A DNA stretch of 64,000 bases, taken from NCBI GenBank assembly GCA_964565925.1, contig CAZMGV010000001.1, positions 557,985 through 621,984 of the forward strand. Direction: 5' to 3'. The notes beneath the pieces are model-generated. The model made no database searches and was not told the origin of the DNA. It was given only the letters and a program-made list of their open reading frames with translations. How positions within the stretch are numbered: the stretch's first letter is position 1; each line of letters begins with the position of its first letter. Made by a program: the position numbers and the translations under genes. Below, piece by piece: positions 49,237 to 56,265 of this stretch. Source of the stretch: CAZMGV01 sp964565925 (GTDB lineage Bacteria > JAGRBM01 > JAHCIT01).

Positions 49237-50391
49237 CTACTTCCCCGTCAGCCAGCCGAGAAACTTCCCGAGGTCCAGGCTGAAGCCCGCGAGCGGGGCG
49301 GCGCCGTAGCGGCCCGCCTCCAGATAGTCCCTGAACGGCTCGGGTTTGAGCCCCGCCGCCTTGATCTGTTTTTCCAGCACCTTGGGGTCCGGTTCGCGCT
49401 CGGCCCCGGCGCCGATCACGCCGAACCCCTCGGGCGCGACGATCCCGAAGGCCAGCGCGACCTTGGGGTCTTTCGGATCGCGGCGCGTGGACCAGGGGGC
49501 GCGCGCAGAATCCAGCCGGTGGATGAACAGCGGCCGGTCGTGGGCGCGTCTCGCGATAATGTCGTTCGCCTCCGCCGGCGTGTGGCGCGGGAACGGCTTC
49601 TTGACGAAATTAAGCGGCACCGGATTACGCGAGAGCGTGCGGAGTTCCGCCGCCTGCTCCGTCGAGAGCCGGTGGACGAGATACGACAGGAAATCCTCCG
49701 CCACGAGCATCACGTCGTCCAGATCGACGAAGGCGATTTCGGCATCGATCGACCAGCTTTCGTATTCGACCGCCTTGGAGCCCGGCACGCCGAACGCGCC
49801 GAACACCGGCCCCGACGCATACACCTTGCCGAGCGCCATGGCCGCGCTCCGGAGGAAATACTCCGGCGAACGGGCCAGTTCGAAGTCGGGCTTGTCCAGT
49901 TTCAGCGCCCCGCCCTTGCCCCACTGGCTTTTCCCGACGAGCACCGGGCTGTCCACCCGTGTGAATCCGCTCCAGTCGAAGTAGTCGCTGATCGCCTTCT
50001 GAGCGGCGTTGCGGATGCGGAGCGTCGCCTGCCCCTCCGGCGTGCGCATCCACAGGTGGCGGTTCTCTTTCGCATTTATCGTCTGCGGGAGCGGCGGCGC
50101 CATCCAGTGGATTTCAAGCGCCGAGACGCGGATCTCCATTCCCTTGCTGTCGTCAGCGCCCGTCTTGCCCGTCACCGTGACGCTGCTTTCCTGCGACAGT
50201 TTTTCCACGAGCGTCCAGTGTTCCGGCGTGAAGATATTGGGCGCGACCACGCACCTGACGGTGCCCGTGCCGTCGCGGACGTCGAGGTAGAACGCCCCGC
50301 CCACGGCGGTTTTTCCGGCGACCCACCCTTTGATCGTCACCTGACGGTCGGGATACTGCTTCAGATTCTGGATATGGACATGCGTGAACAT
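49237..50391 (-). CDS. Asparaginyl-tRNA-synthetase-like protein with degenerate catalytic motifs
   Basis: 384 residues from ATG 50391; a TTG at 50427 would add 12. N-terminal OB-fold (QVTIKGWVAGKTAVGGAFYLDVRDG trimmed: VTIKGWVAG, FYLDVRDG) as in class IIb synthetases. The class II core is recognisable: ALGKVYASGPVFGAFG replaces the usual GPxFRAE (motif 2), AEIAFVDLDDVMLVAEDF follows, and GFGVIGAGAERE corresponds to the GEIIGGSQRE strand. LAGFSLDLGKFLGWLTG replaces HxGFGLGLERL (motif 3). Both ATP-binding arginines are therefore lost. It is probably a paralogue with a new, non-aminoacylating role or altered chemistry. Divergent from the AHSA1-type gene. Confidence 0.8.
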   Translation of the reverse strand: MFTHVHIQNLKQYPDRQVTIKGWVAGKTAVGGAFYLDVRDGTGTVRCVVAPNIFTPEHWTLVEKLSQESSVTVTGKTGADDSKGMEIRVSALEIHWMAPPLPQTINAKENRHLWMRTPEGQATLRIRNAAQKAISDYFDWSGFTRVDSPVLVGKSQWGKGGALKLDKPDFELARSPEYFLRSAAMALGKVYASGPVFGAFGVPGSKAVEYESWSIDAEIAFVDLDDVMLVAEDFLSYLVHRLSTEQAAELRTLSRNPVPLNFVKKPFPRHTPAEANDIIARRAHDRPLFIHRLDSARAPWSTRRDPKDPKVALAFGIVAPEGFGVIGAGAEREPDPKVLEKQIKAAGLKPEPFRDYLEAGRYGAAPLAGFSLDLGKFLGWLTGK

Positions 50392-50446
50392 GCGTGTTCG
50401 TTTACCCCCGCTTGGAAGCGCGGGCAAACCGGATCAATATCGGCGG

Positions 50447-50935
50447 GTGAGCGACGGCAGCCAACATCCGGAAAACCTGAAGGTCACCGTCACGCGGCAG
50501 TTCGCCGTGACGCCCGAGCGCGTGTTCGACGCGTGGGTCACACCGGAAACAATCGGCCAGTGGATGTTCGGCCCGGCAGTACGGGACGAAAAGATCGTCA
50601 TACTCCGCACCGACGCCCGCGCAGGCGGAAAGTTCTCGTTCGTCGTGGACCGGCAGGGCGACGAGCTGGACCATAACGGCATCTACCTCGAGTTCGAGCG
50701 GCCGCGCCGCCTGGCCTTCACCTGGGCCATCGGCAAGCACACCGACGCCAACACGAGCCGCGTCTTGATCGAGATCAGACCGCAGGGCACAGGCGATTCG
50801 GGCAGCGCCGCAGCCGCCGGCGGCTGCGAACTCACCCTCACCCACGAAATCCTGCCCGCCTGGGCCGCCTACGCCGGCCGCACCGAAAACGGCTGGCGGA
50901 TCATGCTGGCCGCCCTGTGGAATTTGCTGGACTGA
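50447..50935 (+). CDS. AHSA1/SRPBCC-type ligand-binding protein
   Basis: 162 residues from GTG 50447; upstream in-frame codons overlap the divergent gene. The START-like fold signature is VTRQFAVTPERVFDAWVTPE, then WMFGPA, RAGGKFSFVVDRQGDELDHN, RRLAFTWAIG and ELTLTHEILP, with ENGWRIMLAALWNLL at the end. Such proteins bind hydrophobic ligands or act as stress-related co-chaperone-like factors. It is 55 bp from the AsnRS-like start, so the two share a promoter region. Confidence 0.85.
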   Translation: MSDGSQHPENLKVTVTRQFAVTPERVFDAWVTPETIGQWMFGPAVRDEKIVILRTDARAGGKFSFVVDRQGDELDHNGIYLEFERPRRLAFTWAIGKHTDANTSRVLIEIRPQGTGDSGSAAAAGGCELTLTHEILPAWAAYAGRTENGWRIMLAALWNLLD

Positions 50936-50987
50936 TTCCATAAATCATTTGTAATTCCAGTCACTTAAACCCCCACTCCCTTTTTCC

Positions 50988-51026
50988 TTGACAGATCATA
51001 TTATATTCATAATATTATGACTGTCA
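50988..51026 (+). promoter_or_regulatory. Promoter with overlapping palindromic operator for the TetR gene
   Basis: TTGACA at 50988-50993, then AT-rich spacer and AATATT near 51011. The whole stretch is an imperfect palindrome with outer arms TGACAG (50989-50994) and CTGTCA (51021-51026) and inner CATA/TATG pairs. It ends 20 bp before the chosen TetR start, which fits autorepression. Confidence 0.65.
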
Positions 51027-51046
51027 TACAAAGGAATCCTGAACCC

Positions 51047-51694
51047 ATGCCTCCCATTTCGCCAGACAAGAAAGCCGCGACCCACGAGAAGATCCTCACC
51101 GAAGGGGCGAAGCTCCTGCGCGAAGCCGGGATCGACGGCACCAGCGTCGAGAAGGTGATGAAGGCGGCGGGGCTCACCGTGGGCGGCTTCTACGCGCACT
51201 TCGATTCCAAAGACCAGATGATCGCCGAGCTGCTGGCGAAGGCGTTCTCCGAATCGGCCACGCGCCCGGGTTCGGCTTTCAACGACTCCGCGTTCAGCGA
51301 CTCCGATTCCGGCAGCGCCACTGGAAGCAGCGGCGCCAAGGCCGCGCCCGGCCCCGCGAAACTCCGCCAGTCGGTAAAGAGCTATCTGAGCCGCTCGCAC
51401 CGCGATCACCCGCAGACGGGCTGCCCGATTCCGGCGTCGTTGTCGGGACTCGCCACCGCCGATGAGGGCGGTGCTCCGGCCCGTCAGGTGCTCGCCCGCG
51501 GCGTCGAGGGCATGGCCGCCCGCACGCAGATGAACCTGACCAACATCGAAGCCGCCGAGCGGCGCAAACGCGCGCTCGCCATCGTCGCGATGATGGTCGG
51601 CGGACTCACCTTGAGCCGCGCGCTGGGGCCCACGCCCCTTTCGGACGAGATCCTCAAGGCCTGCCGCGACCTCGCGGCGCCGGAAGACAGCTAG
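51047..51694 (+). CDS. TetR family transcriptional regulator
   Basis: 215 residues from ATG 51047 (AAAGGA upstream); ATG 51017 lies inside the promoter/operator and is rejected. N-terminal HTH: KKAATHEKILTEGAKLLREA, GIDGTSVEKVMKAAGLTVGG and FYAHFDSKDQMIAELL are textbook TetR helices. After a low-complexity Ser/Gly insertion (about 75-105) comes a C-terminal domain with HPQTGCPIPASLSGLA of the TetR_C type. It likely represses itself and perhaps the molybdopterin enzyme gene downstream, from which a family D repeat separates it. Confidence 0.92.
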   Translation: MPPISPDKKAATHEKILTEGAKLLREAGIDGTSVEKVMKAAGLTVGGFYAHFDSKDQMIAELLAKAFSESATRPGSAFNDSAFSDSDSGSATGSSGAKAAPGPAKLRQSVKSYLSRSHRDHPQTGCPIPASLSGLATADEGGAPARQVLARGVEGMAARTQMNLTNIEAAERRKRALAIVAMMVGGLTLSRALGPTPLSDEILKACRDLAAPEDS

Positions 51695-51698
51695 AACG

Positions 51699-51787
51699 CC
51701 CTTCGACAGGCTCAGGGCGAACGGAGCCCGGCCTGCCGGTGTTGATTGAAAATGACCGTTCGTGGTGAGCCTGTCGAACCACAACGG
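51699..51787. repeat. Dispersed palindromic repeat, family D copy 2
   Basis: CCCTTCGACAGGCTCAGG...CGAACGG and CCGTTCGTGG...GAGCCTGTCGAACC, matching 35695-35772. It supplies false N-terminal codons for the next gene. Confidence 0.85.
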
Positions 51788-51811
51788 TCCTCAGATAGAA
51801 GGAACCCGCCT

Positions 51812-54172
51812 GTGAACCACGTCATCAACGGACCCGTGAACGTCCCCGAAAACGCCAGCGACCTCGCCACCGCCTGCGTACTCTGTTCGCACAACTGCGG
51901 CCTGCGCGTGGACGTGGCCGGCAACGAGATCGTCAAGATCCGGGCCGACGAGTCGAACCCGATCACCCACGGCTACAGCTGCAACAAGGGCTACTCGATC
52001 AACTTCTACGTGAAGCACGCCCAGCGCACCGAATATCCGATGAAGAAGAAACCCGACGGCACCTTCGAGCGCATCTCGTGGGAGCAGGCGGCGTCCGAAA
52101 TCGGCGCAAAGCTGAATGCGATCCGCAAAAACCATCCGGGCCGCAGTATCGCGCTCTGCGGCGTGGGAGGCCAGGGCAACCACATGGACGGCCCCTACGC
52201 CATCCCCTTTTTGCTGGGGCTCGGCTCCAACATCATCTTCAACGCCCTGGCGCAGGAGAAAACCCAGCACGCGCTGGTGGACAAGTGGGTGTTCAAGTCG
52301 TCGCCGTCGGCCTTCCTGCACTCCGATGCCGAGCGCTCCGACTACGTGCTGATGATGGGGACCAACCCGGTCTTAAGTAACCGCGGCCACAACGCCACCG
52401 AGTTCATCAAGGAGATCAAAGATAGCGGGCACAGGAAGCTCGTCGTCGTGGACCCCAAAGAGACCGAAACCGCCAAGCGCGCCCACCGGCACGTCCGCGT
52501 CAAGCCGGGCGGCGACGTGTACCTGCTGATGGGGCTCGCGTCCTATATGATCCGCGAAGACCTCGTGAACCGGAAGTTCATCGCCGAAAAGACCAGCGGA
52601 TTCGACAAGCTGTCCGAGGCGCTGAAAGCCGCCGATCCGGCCGAGATGGCCCGCCGCGCCGGGCTGGAACCGTCGGAACTGGCGACCATCGCCCGCGAAT
52701 TTGCCACGGCGAAGAGCGCCAGCATCTTCAACGACCTCGGCATCGAGCAGACGCCCCACTCGACGCTCATCTCGTATCTGATCCGCGTCATCACGCTCAT
52801 CACCGGCAACGTGGGCAACGACGGCGGCAATGTGTTCCATCCGCTCTACGGACCCAAGACCCCGCCCGCGACCCGCCAGCAGGCGAAGGCGCTGGAATCG
52901 GGCATCGAAGCTATTCCGATGATGTTCCCGTTCGGTATCTTCTCGCCGAACCTGCTGCCCGAAGAAATCCTGTCCAGCCACCCGGACCGGATCCGCGCGG
53001 TTATCGTTGAAGGGTCGAACCCGCTCGTCAGCTTCTCGGACAGCACCCGCTACCGCGAGGCGTTCGGCAAGCTCGACCTGCTGGTCGTGATCGACCCGGC
53101 ATTCACGGAGACCGCCCAGATCGCCGACTACGTGCTCCCCACGCCGACCGGTTACGAGAAGTGGGAATACTCGGGCTTTCCGAAACTCTACCCCGAGGTC
53201 AGCGCGCAGCTCCGGCCGCCGGTGCTCAAAGGCCCCGCCGAGGCGCTGCCCGAGGCGGAAATCTACCACCGCATCGCCAAGTCGATGGGAATGGTCGAAG
53301 AGGCCCCGGCCCCGCTGAAGGTGATGGCGAAGTTCGCCCGCAATCCGCTCGTGGCGCCTGTCTACATGGCGGCGCTCACGGCCGCCGCCGCGATCAAGGC
53401 CCGCGACATCAAGAAGACCACCGCCCGGGTGATGTTCTGGCTCTATGAAACCCTGGGGCCGACGCTGCCGTCGCCGGTGCTCGCCGCGTTCTGGATGATC
53501 ACGCAGAGCTACGCGCTCACGCGCCGCGACGAGATCGCCCGCGTCTGGCCCGAGACGAAGAAGATGCTCAATCCCTTCGCCGTGGGCGAGTTCCTGTTCC
53601 AGAAACTGTTGGACCACCCGGAAGGGGTGATCGTCGGGAAGATCGACAAGTCACGGAACTTCGCCGACAACTGCAACCACGAGGACGGCCGCGCACATCT
53701 GTTACCGGCCGAGCTGGTGCAGGAACTGCGCGACGTGGCGACCCGCCCCGAAGCCGACCATTCGGACTATCCGTTCGTGCTGGACGGCGGCATGCGCACC
53801 AACTGGAACGCCAACACGGTCCACCGGAACCCCGCCTGGCGCAAGGGCAAGGGCCCGCACTGCAACGTGATCATCCACCCCGACGACGCGAAAGCGGCCG
53901 GGATACAGACCGGCGGACAGGTGCGGATCGAGACCCGCCGGGGCTCGGCCACGGCGCCGGCGCTGCTGGACCCCTCGACCAGGCGCGGGCATATCCACGT
54001 GCCCAACGGCTTCGGGCTCGACTACCCCGATCCCGTGACCGGCGAACTGAAGCGCACCGGCGTGCGCGTGAACGAACTGACTGACGCCATGGACCGCGAC
54101 CCGTTCACCGGCTGCCCGAACCACAAGATGATCCGGTGCCGCGTGAGTCCGGTCGAAGTCGCCGCGAGCTGA
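51812..54172 (+). CDS. Molybdopterin-dependent oxidoreductase (DMSO reductase superfamily)
   Basis: 786 residues from GTG 51812 (AGAAGGA upstream). The N-terminal [4Fe-4S] motif has cysteines at 22, 25, 29 and 57 (CVLCSHNCG ... GYSCNKG), followed by RTEYPMKKKPDG and FERISWEQAASEIG. MGTNPVLSNRGHNATEF, VVVDPKETETAKRA and VIVEGSNPLVSFSD mark the molybdenum-cofactor domains, with a final NTVHRNPAWRKGKGP and MNDRDPFTG-like barrel. No Tat signal, so cytoplasmic. Such enzymes act on formate-like, acetylene-like or polyphenol substrates; the subgroup is not decided. An alpha/beta hydrolase follows 39 bp later. Confidence 0.92.
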   Translation: MNHVINGPVNVPENASDLATACVLCSHNCGLRVDVAGNEIVKIRADESNPITHGYSCNKGYSINFYVKHAQRTEYPMKKKPDGTFERISWEQAASEIGAKLNAIRKNHPGRSIALCGVGGQGNHMDGPYAIPFLLGLGSNIIFNALAQEKTQHALVDKWVFKSSPSAFLHSDAERSDYVLMMGTNPVLSNRGHNATEFIKEIKDSGHRKLVVVDPKETETAKRAHRHVRVKPGGDVYLLMGLASYMIREDLVNRKFIAEKTSGFDKLSEALKAADPAEMARRAGLEPSELATIAREFATAKSASIFNDLGIEQTPHSTLISYLIRVITLITGNVGNDGGNVFHPLYGPKTPPATRQQAKALESGIEAIPMMFPFGIFSPNLLPEEILSSHPDRIRAVIVEGSNPLVSFSDSTRYREAFGKLDLLVVIDPAFTETAQIADYVLPTPTGYEKWEYSGFPKLYPEVSAQLRPPVLKGPAEALPEAEIYHRIAKSMGMVEEAPAPLKVMAKFARNPLVAPVYMAALTAAAAIKARDIKKTTARVMFWLYETLGPTLPSPVLAAFWMITQSYALTRRDEIARVWPETKKMLNPFAVGEFLFQKLLDHPEGVIVGKIDKSRNFADNCNHEDGRAHLLPAELVQELRDVATRPEADHSDYPFVLDGGMRTNWNANTVHRNPAWRKGKGPHCNVIIHPDDAKAAGIQTGGQVRIETRRGSATAPALLDPSTRRGHIHVPNGFGLDYPDPVTGELKRTGVRVNELTDAMDRDPFTGCPNHKMIRCRVSPVEVAAS

Positions 54173-54211
54173 CCCTTTTAGCGGCTGGCCCTTTTTGCGG
54201 AGGAATTTTCC

Positions 54212-55093
54212 ATGACCACCGGCAATCTCACGTTCGAATTCACCCGGTCCCAGGGAATCCAGCTCCACTGGCGGCGGCACAGCAACCCCGGCCGCCCGAG
54301 GCTCGTCCTGTTCGGCGCGTGGCCGCAGACGATCCGGTGCTGGGACCAGGTGTGGGACGGTCTGGCAGGTGAATACGACCTGCTCGCCCTCGACATGCCG
54401 GGGTTCGGCCGGTCGGGAGATGCGCCGGAGCTGATGAGCCCGTCGAAGATGGCCGGATTTGTCGGCGCCTTTCTGGACGAACAGGGTTTCGGCAAGGCGC
54501 ACCTTATCGCGCCGGACGTCGCAGTCCCGATGGCACTGTCGCTCGCAGCCCGCCGCCCGGAGCTGGTGGAAAGTCTCGTCATCGCCGACGGGCCGGGGTG
54601 TTACCCGGCGAAAATGTCGTGGGACCTCCAGTCGCTCGCGCTGATGGGCAAGGCGGCCCCCGCCCGGGACCTGATGGGGCTCGGCTCCGGCCTGTTGGTC
54701 CGGACGGCGATGAGGAACAGCTACCGGAAATACCGGCCGTCAAAAGAACTCAGGCAGGAATATATATCGGCCTACGGCGCGGCCGGCCGTCTCAGTACGA
54801 CGTTCCGGTACCTGGGGAGCTACACGGACGAACTTCCGGTCATCGACCGGAACCTTTCCGGCATCGAGGCGCCGGTGCTGATCCTGTGGGGCGCGCAGGA
54901 TGTCTACCTGCCGCCCGCCAACGCGCACGACATCGGCGGGAAACTCCGCCGCTCTAGTGTCCGGATTCTGGAAGGGGCCGGACACTTCTCGCACGAGGAC
55001 GCCGCGCCCGAATTCATCCGGCACATCTCCGACTGGTGCAGCGGCGGTTGCCGGACCGTGGCTGACCGGAAAAGCGCCACTCAGGCCGCCTGA
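54212..55093 (+). CDS. Alpha/beta hydrolase with aspartate nucleophile (dehalogenase/epoxide-hydrolase-like)
   Basis: 293 residues, start preceded by GCGGAGGAA. Oxyanion segment LFGAWPQTIRCWDQVWD and LALDMPGFGRSGD match the haloalkane dehalogenase/epoxide hydrolase branch. The elbow LIAPDVAVPMALSLAA has Asp102 where esterases have Ser. The acid is in LWGAQDVYLPP and the base in GAGHFSHED. Asp nucleophiles are used for C-halogen or epoxide bond cleavage. It lies 39 bp after the molybdenum oxidoreductase, so the two may act in one degradation step. Substrate unknown. Confidence 0.85.
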   Translation: MTTGNLTFEFTRSQGIQLHWRRHSNPGRPRLVLFGAWPQTIRCWDQVWDGLAGEYDLLALDMPGFGRSGDAPELMSPSKMAGFVGAFLDEQGFGKAHLIAPDVAVPMALSLAARRPELVESLVIADGPGCYPAKMSWDLQSLALMGKAAPARDLMGLGSGLLVRTAMRNSYRKYRPSKELRQEYISAYGAAGRLSTTFRYLGSYTDELPVIDRNLSGIEAPVLILWGAQDVYLPPANAHDIGGKLRRSSVRILEGAGHFSHEDAAPEFIRHISDWCSGGCRTVADRKSATQAA

Positions 55094-55100
55094 ACAGAAA

Positions 55101-55120
55101 CGGCGCCCCGTGGGGCGCCG
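55101..55120. terminator. Bidirectional terminator-like hairpin
   Basis: CGGCGCCCC-GT-GGGGCGCCG: perfect 9-bp stem, followed by TATTCGGATTTT on the plus strand. It lies between the convergent hydrolase and DUF481 genes. Confidence 0.8.
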
Positions 55121-55147
55121 TATTCGGATTTTCCAGCTGGTGTCAGC

Positions 55148-56122
55148 TCACCACCACTTCGCACCCGCCTGGTTGTCCCAGTTGAATGTGTACATAAGCG
55201 AAGCCGTTACCGTGGAATCCACACTCTTGGCCTCTTGTGCCTCAGTCGTTGCGATCTTGTCATGATCAATTTTGGGCGGATCCGTTACAAAGGCGATGCT
55301 GTAGCCAAGTTTCAGCGAAAGCGATCCGACAATCTGAGCAGCCAATGCAGAGTTGGCGGTTGTGCGAATCCCGCCGCCGGCCTTCGGGCCGAAGATACTG
55401 ACTGCATCCTGCGTAAATTTGGCATTGTCGGTGATCTGCCAAAGGAAGTTCAGCGCGCCGCGGCCGATGAAATCGTTGTCACGCTCCTGCGGAGAGTCCG
55501 GAATCGGAGGTACTGCGAGCGGGTCACCCTTGACGAAAAGTGTCCGGGTATGACGACCACCAGGTCCGCCTTCAAGGCTGAGCTTAACCTTGGACTCTTC
55601 GATCACCTTGACACCGAGACCTCCGGTTTCCGTCACAACCCAGTCGAAACCGCTAAACTTGTCATCCAGATAATCGATCGTGCCAAACAGGTAGAACCGG
55701 GGATGCACATTATAGCCGGCCTTCGCACCCATTTCGTACTTGTCTGCGGTGGTTTCCATGGAGGACGTTGAACTGGATGGCGGCACGGCCGTGAATACAC
55801 GGCTCTCGCCGTAGAGGACTTTGAAATAAGTGTCCAGCGTCGCCTCACCGGCCGTGAAATTGCCCGTGACTGCGCTGTTAATACTCTTGGTCTTCGTGTT
55901 GCCGCCCGTCAGCGTCAGTCCCAGTTCGGGGACAATCTTTGCCGTCACCGAAGGCTTCACTGGTGCAGCAGGTGCTGCCGGAGGCGTTTCAGCCGCAAGT
56001 TCCGGTTTCTGATCGACGAATGGTTTCTGCTCCGAGGGCTTCTCCTGCGCCAGCGCAGGCGTCCCAACAAACACAGACGCCATCAACAGGAGTCCGATCT
56101 TCCTCGACCAGCCTGAATTCAT
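55148..56122 (-). CDS. DUF481 family outer-membrane protein
   Basis: About 324 residues from ATG 56122 (AGAGGAA upstream; ATG 56125 also possible). Signal peptide ending TPALAQ, then a Pro/Ala-rich linker (about 30-60), then a beta-barrel: LGLTLTGGNTKTKSINSAVT is the N-terminal signature of DUF481/YdiY barrels. YFLFGTIDYLDDKFSG-type and GGPGGRHTR strands follow, with an aromatic C-terminus ending AKWW. Such barrels are salt-induced or unknown-function outer-membrane proteins. Slightly lower GC than neighbours. Confidence 0.85.
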   Translation of the reverse strand: MNSGWSRKIGLLLMASVFVGTPALAQEKPSEQKPFVDQKPELAAETPPAAPAAPVKPSVTAKIVPELGLTLTGGNTKTKSINSAVTGNFTAGEATLDTYFKVLYGESRVFTAVPPSSSTSSMETTADKYEMGAKAGYNVHPRFYLFGTIDYLDDKFSGFDWVVTETGGLGVKVIEESKVKLSLEGGPGGRHTRTLFVKGDPLAVPPIPDSPQERDNDFIGRGALNFLWQITDNAKFTQDAVSIFGPKAGGGIRTTANSALAAQIVGSLSLKLGYSIAFVTDPPKIDHDKIATTEAQEAKSVDSTVTASLMYTFNWDNQAGAKWW

Positions 56123-56265
56123 CATTTCCTCTAAGTCCTTCCGTAGGGGGATCAGAAACCTCTTAACACGTTCCGGGCCGGGCCGGAAGCACATGCGTCA
56201 TTGTCCGGAATGAAAAGAGTGGACGGGACCTGTCCCAAATTGCGCCGGTCAGCGCCCTGCCGGGA

